DNA of 64,000 nucleotides from Hyphomicrobium sulfonivorans (GCF_013306565.1 NZ_PZPO01000006.1:62001-126000); one strand, 5' to 3'. Positions 28,843 to 39,400 are shown, numbered from the stretch's first letter. A program made the numbers and translations. The notes: generated by a model from the sequence alone, not told the origin.

Positions 28843-29997
28843 ATGGGCGGCTTATCCAAGCCAACGCTGCGGCCAGCCAACCCGCATTTTTCCAGCGGGC
28901 CGTGTTCCAAGCGTCCAGGATGGTCGCTGGATGCGCTCAGCGGTGCGCTTGTCGGCCGCTCGCACCGCTCCCCGGTGGGCAAGCAGCGGTTGAAGCTGGC
29001 CATCGATAAAACCCACGCGCTGTTGCAACTTCCGCATGATTATCGTGTTGCGATAGTGCCGGGCTCCGACACCGGCGCCTTTGAAATGGCGCTGTGGAAT
29101 CTTCTCGGCGCGCGCGGCGTTGATGTGCTGGCGTGGGAAGATTTCGGCCATCGCTGGGTGCGTGACATCATTGCCGAATTGCAGATTGCCGATGCGCGTG
29201 TGCTGGCCGCCGACTATGGCCATCTGCCCGACCTCGCTGCCGTCGATTTCGATCGCGATGTCATCCTGCCATGGAACGGCACGGCCGCCGGTGTGCGAGT
29301 GCCCGATGGTGCGTGGATTGCGGCCGATCGCAAGGGCCTCACCATCGTCGATGCAACATCGGCGCTGTTCGCGCAGCGTATCGACTGGGCAAAGGTGGAT
29401 GTCGCTACGTTCTCCTGGCAGAAAATTCTAGGCGGAGAAGCTGCGCACGGCATGATCGTGCTGTCGCCGCGCGCAATCGAGCGCCTGAAAAATCATCGCC
29501 CGTCGTGGCCGGTGCCGAAGCTGTTCCGGTTGACAGAGGGCGGCAGGCTGCAGCACGATATTTTCGCGGGCGTCACAATCAACACGCCGTCGATGCTGTG
29601 CGTTGAGGATTATCTCGATACGCTGGCATGGGCAGACAGCGTCGGTGGTCTCGATGCGCTGTGTGCACGCGCCGACGCCAATGCCGCTGTGCTGTTTGAC
29701 TGGATCGCGCGCACACCATGGATCGCCAATCTTGCGGTCGATCCGGCAACGCGTTCCAATACATCGGTTTGCATGCGCTTTACCGATGCAGGGGAAGGGC
29801 CCGGCGCGGAGCAGCGTATCACCGATGGGATCGTCAGCCTGCTCGAAAGCGAAGGCGTCGCCTACGATATAGGTGCCTATCGCGGAGCACCGGCGGGGCT
29901 GCGTGTCTGGTGCGGCGCTACAGTAGAACGCAGTGACGTTGAGGCGCTCATTCCGTGGCTGGAGTGGGCATATGCGCAGGTTCGTGGTACGGACTGA
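28843..29997 (+). CDS. serC: Phosphoserine aminotransferase
   Basis: 384 residues from the ATG at 28843 (an earlier in-frame start at 28783 is possible). It matches the alphaproteobacterial/archaeal SerC type: KPTLRPANPHFSSGPCSKRPGW at the start, GRSHRSPVGKQRL, IVPGSDTGAFEMALWNLLG, VDATSALFAQRIDW, and the PLP lysine in TFSWQKILGGEAAHGM. It makes phosphoserine from 3-phosphohydroxypyruvate. In many relatives serA follows directly; here the next gene is a DUF4139 protein and serA is not in the window. Confidence 0.93.
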   Translation: MGGLSKPTLRPANPHFSSGPCSKRPGWSLDALSGALVGRSHRSPVGKQRLKLAIDKTHALLQLPHDYRVAIVPGSDTGAFEMALWNLLGARGVDVLAWEDFGHRWVRDIIAELQIADARVLAADYGHLPDLAAVDFDRDVILPWNGTAAGVRVPDGAWIAADRKGLTIVDATSALFAQRIDWAKVDVATFSWQKILGGEAAHGMIVLSPRAIERLKNHRPSWPVPKLFRLTEGGRLQHDIFAGVTINTPSMLCVEDYLDTLAWADSVGGLDALCARADANAAVLFDWIARTPWIANLAVDPATRSNTSVCMRFTDAGEGPGAEQRITDGIVSLLESEGVAYDIGAYRGAPAGLRVWCGATVERSDVEALIPWLEWAYAQVRGTD

Positions 29998-30190
29998 AGC
30001 TGTCGCCACGCCGCCCGTCCAAACTGAGGCGTGCCATCCAAACTAAGGCGCGGTTGTCATAATTCAGACGTGAACGGCCGCCACTCGTCTTGCCCGGCGC
30101 AGGTCTTGCCGATGCCATTGCTGGCCTCGAAACAAGCAAGGCGAAAGCCAGCATGCAAGCCAAGCAATGCAAGCAAGGAATAGTGTTCCC

Positions 30191-31909
30191 ATGCGCAAGC
30201 TCGCCGCCATCGTTGCCGTGTCTAGTGCCGTCGTTTTTCCGGCGCCGCTGTTCGCCGACACGCAGGTCAATTCCCACATTGAATCGGTCACGGTGTTTCC
30301 GTCCGGCGCTGAAGCGACAAGAACAGCGCGTCTTCCGTTGAGCAAGGGCGAGCATACGCTTGTCTTCAACGATCTGCCGGCCGAAGCGGTGGCGAGCTCA
30401 ATTCGCGTCGATGGCAAGGCGACAGCGGGGCTTGACATTCAGTCGGTCGATACGCGTCGCCGATATATTCCGCGCGCTGATCAGGAAGCGCTGCAGGCCG
30501 AGCGCAAGAGCCTTGACGATCAGATCGAGCGACTGCGCGATGAGCGCGGGCTGCTGCAGGGACAGGAAGATGCTGCGCAGACGCAGAAGGCGCTGCTGCA
30601 GAATCTGGCACAGCTTCCCGCGCGTCCGCAGGGTTCTGCCGAAACGCCTGCTACAGGCGGCGCTGCGGTGCCCGCTACCGATTGGACCCAGGTGCTGGCG
30701 CTGATTGGCTCGGGCATGACCGATGCGCAGAAACTTGCGGTGGATGTCGAGGTGAAGCGCCGCGATCTCGACCGTCGCATTGAGGATCTGGAAAAGAAGC
30801 TGCTGGCGCTGGCACCGGGACGCACGGAGCAGACCGAGGTGACGGTGCATGTCGTGGCTGAAGCACCGCTGGAAGCTGATCTGACGATCAAATATCAGGT
30901 GCAGAACGCGGGCTGGACACCGCGTTACGATGCCCGGCTTTCAACCGGTTCCAAGACCGATCCGGCCAAGCTGGAATTGACCCGCCGCGCCGATATCGTG
31001 CAGCGGACCGGTGAGGACTGGAGCAACATTGCGCTGCATCTGTCGACGACGCGTCCGACAGCAAATGCCGCTGCGCCGGATATCAATTCCACGTTCGTCG
31101 ATTTTGAGCCCGATCTGCCGCCGCGGCCGGCCGCGATGCCTGCGCCAACTGCGTCATATGATCGACGGGCAGCCGTTCAGCAACGGCAGCGTGTTGGTGG
31201 CGCCGGGCCGGCAGACGATATGGTGATGGCGGAAGCTGCGCCGGTGATGCTGGAGGTCGCTGAGCAACGGGCAGCTGTGGAAGCAGCGCCGTTCCAGGCG
31301 ATATTCTCCGTGCCCGGACGCCTGGCCGTGCCGGCAACGGGCGAGTCCAAGCGCGTGTTGCTGCAACAGGACAACATCGAGCCGGTTCTGGCTGTGCGCA
31401 CGGTGCCTAAGGCCGACGCCAAAGCTTACCTCTATGCCAAGCTGACGCTGCCGAAGGGTGCACCGGTGCTGCAGGGAGATGTGTCTCTGTTCCGGGATGG
31501 CACCTTTGTCGGCACGGGCTCGCTGCCGGTGCTGTCGCCGGGTGAGCCGCACGAGCTTGGCTTTGGTGCCGACGATCTGGTTCGCGTGCGCCATACGGTG
31601 GCTGAAGAAAAGCGCGGCGAGACCGGGCTGATTTCATCGGCGCGCACCGACAGCCGCAATTTCCGCATCACGGTCCGGAATATGCATGAGCGTGCGGTTG
31701 AACTGGTCGTGCTGGATCAGGTGCCGGTGTCGCGCAACGATGACATCAAGGTCGAGATGCTGGGTCCGGCGCAGCCGACGAAGCGGGATGTCGACGGTAA
31801 GCGCGGGGTCATCGCCTTCGAGTCGAAGCTTGGGCCGGAGGAAGAACGCCAGATCGAGTTTGGCTATCGCGTGATCTGGCCGGGCGCCCGCGCGATCATA
31901 TACCGTTAA
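30191..31909 (+). CDS. DUF4139 (MuiA-like) exported protein
   Basis: 572 residues. Signal peptide MRKLAAIVAVSSAVVFPAPLFA, then an N-terminal DUF4140-type domain (VTVFPSGAEATRTARLPLSKGEHTLVFNDLP). A coiled coil follows at about 100-215, then the large DUF4139 domain (IKYQVQNAGWTPRYDARLSTGSK, RADIVQRTGEDWSNIALHLSTTRP … EERQIEFGYRVIWP). Family members are called mucoidy inhibitor A because of one phenotype; the molecular function is not established. It sits between serC and purA, where serA is commonly found in relatives. Confidence 0.86.
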   Translation: MRKLAAIVAVSSAVVFPAPLFADTQVNSHIESVTVFPSGAEATRTARLPLSKGEHTLVFNDLPAEAVASSIRVDGKATAGLDIQSVDTRRRYIPRADQEALQAERKSLDDQIERLRDERGLLQGQEDAAQTQKALLQNLAQLPARPQGSAETPATGGAAVPATDWTQVLALIGSGMTDAQKLAVDVEVKRRDLDRRIEDLEKKLLALAPGRTEQTEVTVHVVAEAPLEADLTIKYQVQNAGWTPRYDARLSTGSKTDPAKLELTRRADIVQRTGEDWSNIALHLSTTRPTANAAAPDINSTFVDFEPDLPPRPAAMPAPTASYDRRAAVQQRQRVGGAGPADDMVMAEAAPVMLEVAEQRAAVEAAPFQAIFSVPGRLAVPATGESKRVLLQQDNIEPVLAVRTVPKADAKAYLYAKLTLPKGAPVLQGDVSLFRDGTFVGTGSLPVLSPGEPHELGFGADDLVRVRHTVAEEKRGETGLISSARTDSRNFRITVRNMHERAVELVVLDQVPVSRNDDIKVEMLGPAQPTKRDVDGKRGVIAFESKLGPEEERQIEFGYRVIWPGARAIIYR

Positions 31910-32136
31910 CGCCGACAGGGTCTGAGCGGCGGGCAGGGCCTCCGCCTTGCCCGAGCGGCCGGTGGCCAGGGGCACAGGCCCTTTCCCGGCTGCAAAAATG
32001 CGGAAATTGGGGCGACAGAAGCGCCAGATCACCCCGATTGCACCCTGGAAGGGGTTGGCAACGGCGAATCTGCGCTATAAGCCCCCGGTAGGCCCCGGCG
32101 CTAACTTCCGGGGCTTCGTTGCGAGTGGGGCTATAA

Positions 32137-33429
32137 ATGGCGAACGTAGCGGTTGTCGGCGCCCAGTGGGGCGATGAAGGCAAGGGTAAGGTTGTTGATT
32201 GGCTCTCGGAGCGTGCCGATGTCGTGGTGCGGTTCCAAGGCGGTCATAACGCTGGCCATACGCTCGTCATAGGCGACAAGACCTTCAAGCTGTCACTGCT
32301 GCCTTCGGGCGTTGTGCGCGCGGGCAAGCTGGGCGTGATCGGCAACGGTGTTGTCGTTGATCCGTGGGCGCTGTGCTCCGAGATCGAGAAGCTTGGCGCC
32401 CAGGGTGTGGTGGTCAATCACGACAACCTGCGCATTGCCGAGAACGCGACGCTTATTCTGCCGCTGCACCGCGAACTGGATGCGCTGCGCGAGGAAGCTG
32501 CTGGCGCTGGCAAGATCGGCACCACGGGGCGCGGCATCGGGCCGGCTTATGAAGATAAGGTTGGCCGCCGCGCTATTCGCGTGCAGGACCTGCGCAACCT
32601 GACGACGCTGAGCGACAAGATCGACCGCCTGCTGGTGCACCACAATGCGCTGCGGCGTGGCCTGTCGCAGCCGGAGATTTCCAAGTCGGAGCTGATGGCT
32701 CAGCTGACGGAGATCGCACCGAAAATTCTTCCGTTTGTTGATGTCACCTGGGAGCTGCTGGATCGCGAGCGTCGCGCCGGTAAGCGCATCCTGTTTGAGG
32801 GCGCGCAAGGCGCGCTGCTCGATATCGACCACGGCACCTATCCGTTCGTCACCTCGTCGAACACGGTTGCGGCGCAGGCGGCCACTGGCTCGGGCATGGG
32901 CCCGCGCAGCATCGGTTACGTGCTGGGCATCGCCAAGGCTTACACCACGCGTGTGGGCTCGGGTCCGTTCCCGACCGAACTGACCGACGAGATCGGCACG
33001 CGCATCGGCGAGCGTGGCCGCGAGTTCGGCACCGTCACGGGGCGCAAGCGCCGCTGCGGCTGGTTCGATGCCGCGCTGGTGCGCCAGACGCTCAAGATCG
33101 CTGGTGTCGATGGCATCGCACTGACCAAGCTCGACGTGCTGGATGGCTTCGATGAGCTGAAGGTCGGCGTCGGCTACATGCTCGACGGCGAACGCATTGA
33201 CGTGCTGCCGGCCGAGAGCGATGCGCAGGCACGCGTGCAGCCGATCTATGAGACGCTGCCGGGCTGGACGCAGTCGACCCAGGGTGCACGCTCGTGGAGC
33301 GAACTGCCCGCGCAGGCGGTGAAGTACGTGCGCTATATCGAGGAACTGATCGAGCGTCCGGTGACGATGCTCTCGACCAGCCCTGAGCGCGACGACACCA
33401 TCCTGATGAAAGATCCGTTCGCCGACTGA
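32137..33429 (+). CDS. purA: Adenylosuccinate synthetase
   Basis: 430 residues. N-terminal GTP-binding loop [14 protein letters not shown], the IMP-site segment [31 protein letters not shown], and [22 protein letters not shown], with [10 protein letters not shown] near 298. It condenses IMP and aspartate with GTP, the first step to AMP. Convergent with the GFA gene, 22 nt between the stops. Confidence 0.97.
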   Translation: MANVAVVGAQWGDEGKGKVVDWLSERADVVVRFQGGHNAGHTLVIGDKTFKLSLLPSGVVRAGKLGVIGNGVVVDPWALCSEIEKLGAQGVVVNHDNLRIAENATLILPLHRELDALREEAAGAGKIGTTGRGIGPAYEDKVGRRAIRVQDLRNLTTLSDKIDRLLVHHNALRRGLSQPEISKSELMAQLTEIAPKILPFVDVTWELLDRERRAGKRILFEGAQGALLDIDHGTYPFVTSSNTVAAQAATGSGMGPRSIGYVLGIAKAYTTRVGSGPFPTELTDEIGTRIGERGREFGTVTGRKRRCGWFDAALVRQTLKIAGVDGIALTKLDVLDGFDELKVGVGYMLDGERIDVLPAESDAQARVQPIYETLPGWTQSTQGARSWSELPAQAVKYVRYIEELIERPVTMLSTSPERDDTILMKDPFAD

Positions 33430-33451
33430 GGCGTCTACTGACGCACAGAGG

Positions 33452-33871
33452 TCAGGTTGGTGGCGGCATTGTTTCGTAGCAGGGGACATCGCAGCTCGTG
33501 ATGTCCCAGACCGGCTGCGAGCCCTTGAAAATGACCATGTCTGGTTTGAACCAGCTGTTGTCGTCGAATGCACCTGCAACGATACCGATGATGCCGGGCC
33601 GCCCGGTGGTTTCGCTGAACAACCGGCTGCCGCAGTCAGGGCAGAAATAGCGTGTTATCGCGTTGCCGCTGTCAGCCGTCATCGAATGGGTTTTCGGCTG
33701 TCCCGACACTTCCAGGTCGCCCCGCTTGAAACGGGCGATGGAAAGGTGCCCGGCGCCGGAAATATGCTGGCAGTCGGTGCAGCAACATTGCGACATGACA
33801 GTCGGCGGCGCCGCGACCGTGAATGTCACCGCGCGACAAAGGCATCCACCGCTCGCGAAAGCACCCGCCAT
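33452..33871 (-). CDS. GFA-family (CENP-V/GFA) zinc protein
   Basis: 139 residues from MAGAF; the frame reads open 10 codons further. The zinc-binding pattern of the glutathione-dependent formaldehyde-activating fold is visible: GGCLCRAVTF, CCCTDCQHISG, and FCPDCGSRLF. Activity on S-hydroxymethylglutathione is known for one relative only, so the substrate is not assigned. Cysteines needed for both zinc sites appear present. Confidence 0.88.
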   Translation of the reverse strand: MAGAFASGGCLCRAVTFTVAAPPTVMSQCCCTDCQHISGAGHLSIARFKRGDLEVSGQPKTHSMTADSGNAITRYFCPDCGSRLFSETTGRPGIIGIVAGAFDDNSWFKPDMVIFKGSQPVWDITSCDVPCYETMPPPT

Positions 33872-33948
33872 GGTGTTGGTCTCCGGACCTGAAAAATCCA
33901 CATGAGCGTAAAGGCGCGACGGTGGGGTTTCAATCCGATTGGGCGTGC

Positions 33949-33994
33949 AAAAAAAAAGGACACCACACGGCGCATATCGCGCTGTGGGTGTCCC
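33949..33994 (-). terminator. Minus-strand terminator upstream of GFA gene
   Basis: Hairpin between GGACACC (33958-33964) and GGTGTCC with further inner pairing around an ATAT loop. A run of nine A on the plus strand (33949-33957) is nine T on the minus strand after the stem. It would end transcripts coming from the 26-residue micro-gene at 34127-34207. Confidence 0.75.
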
Positions 33995-34126
33995 ACTAAA
34001 TGGTGGATCTGCACCTCGGGGGGAGGGGGAGGGAGCGAGGCGCGTTTCCGCAGATGAAACGCAGCCTGCAGGCTTTGGTTCCCTCGCTCGATAAACGAAG
34101 CGATCAGGGCGAAGGGCACGATCGCG

Positions 34127-34207
34127 CTAGAGCACGCCAAAAAGATGCATCAGAACGATGACGCTGATCGGCACGCCGAGCAGCCACAGAAAAATGCTGC
34201 GTCCCAT
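34127..34207 (-). CDS. 26-residue membrane micropeptide
   Basis: Single hydrophobic helix beginning MGRSIFLWLLGVPISVIVLM and ending HLFGVL. GGAG lies 7 nt before the ATG (GGAGAAACTCATG), and a minus-strand terminator follows 130 nt downstream, so this reads as a complete, free-standing micro-gene. The MGRSI…LLG-P start followed by a short helix matches a kind of tiny inner-membrane protein I recall from other alphaproteobacteria, but I cannot name a family. Confidence 0.65.
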   Translation of the reverse strand: MGRSIFLWLLGVPISVIVLMHLFGVL

Positions 34208-34335
34208 GAGTTTCTCCAAATTTGCGATGTGTGAATTAAACCCGCAACTGCAGCGCTGGGTTCCCGCATCATCGATTGCAATGGCGCCCGCGATTTACCT
34301 GCGTGCCGCCGCTTTGTAAAAACGGCGATCGCGCT

Positions 34336-34884
34336 CTAGGGCGTTGGCGCCTGAAACAACCGCATCGCCTCACCCGCCAGAACGCCGCCGGTAATCTCTA
34401 TGGATGTAAATGGCGTTGCGTCGGCGATCTGCCGCGCGGTGATGTCGATCTGCCCGATGCTGGCAGCAAGCTCGGCTATGGAGGCGGCGAACACCAGCCG
34501 CTTGATGCCGCTCCAGATGATCGCCCCCATGCACATCACGCAGGGCTCGCCGGATGCATAAAGCGTGGTGGCGCGCAGATCCTCCGGTCGATGTTCCTGC
34601 AGAAAGGTGCGGATCGCCATCATCTCCGCGTGCGCGGTTGGATCGCCGTTGCTGCGGGTGCGGTTGTGCGCCAGCGCCAGCACATGGCCGTCGCGCACGA
34701 TGGCTGCGCCGAACGGATAGTCGCCAAGCTTGGCCTGATCGACGGCAAGCTGCATGAACCGGATATCGGCTTCCGTGGCCGGTGTCATGGTGGCACCCGA
34801 CCGTGCCTCAGCCACTGCCGTTGTAGAAATGACGTGTGCAGAAAAGAGCGCGCCCGCGCCTGTTAAAAGCTCGCGCCTGTCCAT
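34336..34884 (-). CDS. Exported cytidine/deoxycytidylate-type deaminase
   Basis: 182 residues. The zinc site of the CDA/tRNA-adenosine-deaminase superfamily is present: HAEMMAI (His85, Glu87) and PCVMCMGAI (Cys115, Cys118). Length and the segments YPFGAAIVRDG and TLYASGEPC resemble guanine-deaminase-type nucleoside deaminases. Unusually, the N-terminus is MDRRELLTGAGALFSAHVIS plus TTAVAEA, a twin-arginine-like signal ending in an AEA cleavage site, suggesting export of the folded zinc enzyme. The substrate is unknown. Confidence 0.85.
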   Translation of the reverse strand: MDRRELLTGAGALFSAHVISTTAVAEARSGATMTPATEADIRFMQLAVDQAKLGDYPFGAAIVRDGHVLALAHNRTRSNGDPTAHAEMMAIRTFLQEHRPEDLRATTLYASGEPCVMCMGAIIWSGIKRLVFAASIAELAASIGQIDITARQIADATPFTSIEITGGVLAGEAMRLFQAPTP

Positions 34885-34952
34885 CGTCCTCAATCCCCGC
34901 AGCGGCTGACAGTTCGGCACAGCTTAACCGTGCCCGTTGCGTCAGGTCATCA

Positions 34953-35056
34953 GAGCATTTTCCGACGAAGTGGACACCGGTTCGTCGCAAAAAAATGCGG
35001 CCAATAAAACAGACTACGGCGTGCGATCCGGTTCTATCGGATCGCAAACGCTCTAG
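34953..35056. repeat. Dispersed intergenic repeat, family A, copy 2
   Basis: Same length (104 bp) and ends as the copy at 13088-13191: GAGCATTTTCCGACGAAGTGG at the start, GGTTCTATCGGATCGCAAAC near the end, then GCTCTAG. The middle has diverged. The outer ends GAGC / GCTC are inverted. It lies between two minus-strand genes and overlaps neither. Confidence 0.85.
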
Positions 35057-35556
35057 CTGCGTTGGCCGGCGATGGCGCCACTGAAACGGGAAAGTGCGTC
35101 GGGCTGCAGTTCAGCCGCCAGCAGCCGCTGCGGATTGACCGGGCCGGGAAGGCGGATCTGACCCATCGGCACGGCGCGGAATCCAAAGCGGCCATAGTAG
35201 GGCTCATCACCCACCAGCAGCATCAGCTCCAGCCCATCCGCGCGGGCTGCATCCATCGCCTGCAGGATCAGCCGCGTACCATGGCCACGGTCGGTAAAAT
35301 CCTGATGGACCACCAGCGGACCAAGCAGCAGCGCACCGGGCTTGCCGCCGATGGTGATCGGTGTGAAGCCGACCGCCGCAATCGTCCGGTCGCCCAGCAT
35401 CGCCACGCGGCAATAGCGCGACAGATCGTTGGTGCCTTCGCGTACGCGGTATGCCGTGCGTGCAAATCGGCCCGGCCCAAATGCTTCCGCGTGCAGTCGC
35501 GAGACGAGCGGGAAATCGGCGGCAGTCATGGGACGATCGACGACGCTGGATGTCAT
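35053..35556 (-). CDS. GNAT-family N-acetyltransferase
   Basis: 167 residues from MTSSVV (an ATG nine codons earlier is also possible). The GNAT fold is seen in LLLGPLVVHQDFTDRGHGTRLILQAMDAARADGLELMLLVGDEPYYGRFGFRAVPMGQIRLPGP. The acetyl-CoA loop is degenerate (DFTDRGHGTRL) but in place, and the ending resembles the YhbS-type GNAT group. Acceptor substrate unknown. Confidence 0.82.
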   Translation of the reverse strand: MTSSVVDRPMTAADFPLVSRLHAEAFGPGRFARTAYRVREGTNDLSRYCRVAMLGDRTIAAVGFTPITIGGKPGALLLGPLVVHQDFTDRGHGTRLILQAMDAARADGLELMLLVGDEPYYGRFGFRAVPMGQIRLPGPVNPQRLLAAELQPDALSRFSGAIAGQRS

Positions 35557-35583
35557 GACGTTGGATGACGCACTGGCTGGCAT

Positions 35584-36008
35584 TGGGGAATTCCGGGCAA
35601 TCCGCGCTGGATGGTAGGGAACGGCGCGGAACGGCTACTGGGATGGCGAAGGGTCAGGCAAGGTCAACGCACGCGGAAGGTGCGACCTCGTCGTAATTCT
35701 GTGCCTCGGAACAGCCTCGTCATTGCGCGCCTGTAGCATGGTGCCCTGTCATGGTCCAGAGCGGCAACGCCCCGCAGGCGGGCTGGCGCGCGCGGCAGGG
35801 CTGAGGCAGCGGAACGGGCAGGTTAGACCGGTCGGGGCAGGCTGATGGGCCCTTTATCCGAAGCGTAGTTCGCCCTGCCAGGCGCAGGACCGCGCGGCAG
35901 ATACCAGCACTGCTTGATGCCGGCCATAAAAGTCTGATGCTGTAAAAGACTTGTCACAAAAGCAAACGAGGCCCGAAGGCCTCGCGCTAAGCTTTGCAAT
36001 GTTGGGGA
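35584..36008. other. Intergenic region, no gene
   Basis: About 425 bp, GC-rich. It holds only the minus-strand terminator for the next gene at its right end. The left part carries the promoter region of the GNAT gene. No RNA gene or repeat could be recognised. Confidence 0.4.
35953..35984 (-). terminator. Minus-strand terminator
   Basis: On the minus strand CGAGGCC-TTCG-GGCCTCG (7-bp stem, TTCG tetraloop) followed by TTTGCTTTTG. It ends the gene at 36009-36326. Confidence 0.88.
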
Positions 36009-36326
36009 TCAGAAACCGAGATAGATTCCAAAACCCGGGCGGCGGTAATACCGCGGACCGTATCCGCCATAGCGGTACGGGCGATAGTAGCGCGGGCCAC
36101 CATAGTAACGGTACGGGCGATAACGCGGGCCACCATAGTAGCCGCGGTAGCCGCGATACTTACGCCGATGGTAGCGCACTTCTTCGGCGGTGCTGGTGGC
36201 GGTTTTTCCGACGATGTCTGCGCGCGACGCGGAGGGGAGAGCCGACGCGCTAGGGATTGTGACATAGAAGAAACCGGCGAGAACCGTTGCAACGAACGCT
36301 GTCGTTCCAAGACGCATCGCTTTCAC
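36009..36326 (-). CDS. Tyr/Arg/Gly-rich secreted protein
   Basis: 105 residues. Signal peptide MKAMRLGTTAFVATVLAGFFYVTIPSASA, then a low-complexity tail with repeated YRYYGGPRYYRPYRYGG-like units, ending GFGIYLGF. AAGGAG precedes the ATG by 8 nt. Proteins of this kind are common small secreted proteins in Hyphomicrobiales; function unknown. The aromatic-terminated end (GIYLGF) recalls outer-membrane insertion signals, but the length is too short for a barrel. Confidence 0.75.
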   Translation of the reverse strand: MKAMRLGTTAFVATVLAGFFYVTIPSASALPSASRADIVGKTATSTAEEVRYHRRKYRGYRGYYGGPRYRPYRYYGGPRYYRPYRYGGYGPRYYRRPGFGIYLGF

Positions 36327-36499
36327 TCCTTAGGCTTGTGCTGCACGTTATTTTATTAGCCAACGGTGCAACCCGCATAGGGGCGCGGAGGTTCCGCCAA
36401 CAGCCAGCAATTTTATTTAAGTCCAACACTGGAAAGCGGCGGCACTAGGAGATTGGACCCTCCGTCAGGAAAATCAAGAGTGATTGCTGTTGATAGCGA

Positions 36500-39400
36500 T
36501 CACGAAACTGCGCTGTGTGCGGAAGCTTCATCACGCGTTTGCTTGCGACTGCTGAACCATTCTTCCAGGCGTTGCAGAACGACAAACACTGAAGGCACAA
36601 AAGTCACGGTGAGTAGCGTTGATGCAAGCATGCCGGACAGCACCGCGATGCCGATCGACTTCTGCGCGTTTGCACCGGCTCCGTCGGCAAGTACCAGCGG
36701 CACGACGCCAAGGATAAATGCAAACGACGTCATCAGGATCGGACGGAAGCGCGAGCGTGCAGCTTCCGTTGCCGCCTCCAGCAAGCCTTTGCCTTCGTGA
36801 CGCAATTCGCGCGCAAACTCGACGATGAGGATGGCGTTTTTGCTCGATAGCGCGATCAGCAGGATGAGACCGATCTGGGTGTAGAGGTTGTTCGGCACAC
36901 CCAGTGCGATCAGTGTGCCGGCTGTTCCAAGCAATGCCAGCGGCACCGATGCGATGACCGTTGCCGGCGCGAACCAGCTTTCATATTGGCCAGCAAGAAC
37001 GAGATAAACCAGCAACAGGCTCAGCCCGTAGATGATGTAGATCTGATTGCCGACTTCCTGCTCCTGATAGGACATCGCTGTCCATTCGAAGCCTGCATCC
37101 GTCGGCAGCGTTTCGTTGGCTATCTGCTCCAGCATGTTCATGCCCTGGCCGGATGAATAGCCCTGAGCGGTGTTGGTGACGACGGTTGCAGCCGGATAAA
37201 GATTATAGAGGCTGATGACAGACGGCCCGGCAATGGTGGTGATCTTTGCCATCGTGCCCAGCGGCACCATGTTGCCTTCGTTATTACGCACCTGAAGATA
37301 TTGCAGGCTTTCCGGGTCGATGCGCGCGGCGGCATCGGCCTGCACATAGATCTGGAACACGCGGCCGAACTTGTTGAACTGCCCGATGTAGCTCGAACCG
37401 ATGTAAGTCGAGAGCGTGTCGAGCGCATTGCCAAGCGGCACTCCGAGCGTCTCGGCCTTTATACGGTCGATCTCGACGTTGATCTGCGGTGCGTCGGCTT
37501 TGAAGGTGTTGGTGGCCGACTGGATCATCGACTGATCGCCAGCGCGGCTTGAGATTGCCTCGGCCAGCCGTTGCAGTTTGGCATAGTCGAACGAGCCATC
37601 GCGCAGCTGCACCTTCATCGTTGCACCGGAGACGTTGCCGATGCCCTGAATGGCCGGAGGCGGAATGACGAGGGCGGTGCCATCGGGGATGTCGTTCACC
37701 CGCGCGGAGAGCGCATGATAGAGGCTCAGCAGATCCTGACCCTCGCCGCGCTTGTCCCAGTCGGTCAGAACAACGTACGCAACGCCGGCGCTCGAAAGGC
37801 TGGCGCTGTCGTTCAGCGCAGCGATGCCGCCGATCGAAACGACATGCTCAACGCCGGGCTGCTTTCGCAGACGGGCGCTGACATCGTCCATCGCGCGCGT
37901 GGTGCGTTCCAGCGAAGCGCCTTCGGGAAGCTGCACCACGGCGATGAAGTAGCCCTGGTCTTCAATCGGCAAGAAGCCTGTTGGGACGCGGCTGAGGCTA
38001 TACACTGCCAGCGCGACAAGGCCCGCAACGATCAGCGTCATAAGGCCTGCATGGCGCACCATGCGCGCGATCAGGCCCGTGTATGCATTTTCGAGCTTGC
38101 CATAAACATAGTTGAAGCCACGTGCCAGCACGTTGCGCTGCTCCGGCGGCGTTGCCGGGCGCAGCCACAGCGCGCACTGGGTCGGCTTCAGCGTCATGGC
38201 GTTGATGGCGGAGATGATCGCCGTAGCGGCAATGACGAGAGCGAACTGGCGATACATCTGGCCGGAAAGACCGGGCAGGAACGCGGCGGGAATGAACACT
38301 GCCATCAGCACCAGCGTGATGCCGATGATCGGGCCCAGCAACTCGTCCATGGCCTTCACGGCGGCGTCGTGGGGCGTTAGCCCACGCTCGATATGCTTGG
38401 CGGCACCTTCAACAACGATGATCGCGTCATCGACCACGATACCGATGGCGAGAATGATGGCGAACAGCGTTGAAAGGTTCACCGAGAATCCGAGCAGCGC
38501 CATGGCTGCAAACGCACCGATGATGGTAACGGGAACCGTAGTTGCGGGCACCAGCGTGGCGCGCCAGTCCTGCAGGAACACCAGGATGACAACCAGCACC
38601 AGCAACGCCGCTTCGATCAGCGTGTGATAAACGTCGTTGACGGCGGACGAAACGAACTTCGTCGTGTCGAATGGCACCACCCAGTCCATTCCCTTCGGGA
38701 ACGACTTGGCAAGCCTTGTCATTTGCTCTTCGACGCGTTTGGCAACATCGAGCGCGTTCGCTTCCGGCAGCAGGTAGATCGCGACACCGGCTGAGGGTTT
38801 GCCGTCGAGCTTGAACGACTGGCTGTAAAGCTGTGCGCCAAGCTCTACCGTCGCGACATCCTTCAGCCGGGTTATGCGGCCGCCCTTGTCGGTCTTGACG
38901 ATGATGTTTTCAAACTCGGAAACGTCGTCGAGCTTGCCGTGAATATTGATGGAATACTGGAACGATTGCCCCATCGGCACAGGTGGCAAGCCCACCTGTC
39001 CGGCGCTGGTCGATCGACTTTGCAGATTGACCGCTTCGCTGACATCCTGCGGAACAAGACCGCGGGCTTGCAGCTTTTGCGGATCGAGCCAGATGCGGAT
39101 GGCATATTCGCCGGCGCCGAACACCGAGACGCTGCCAACGCCATCGAGACGGGCCAACTCGTCGACGATGTTGATGGTGGCGAAGTTCGACAGGAACAGG
39201 CTGTCGAACTTCCCGTCCGGCGATGTCAGCGACACGATCTCAAGGATCGACGTCGATTTCTTGTTGGTCTGTACGCCCTGTTTCTGCACCGCCTCCGGCA
39301 GCGAAGGCAGCGCGGCAGAAACGCGGTTCTGCACCAGGATCTGGGCCTTGTCGGCATCGGTGCCGATCTTGAAAGTGACGGTAAGCGTGTACTGGCCATC

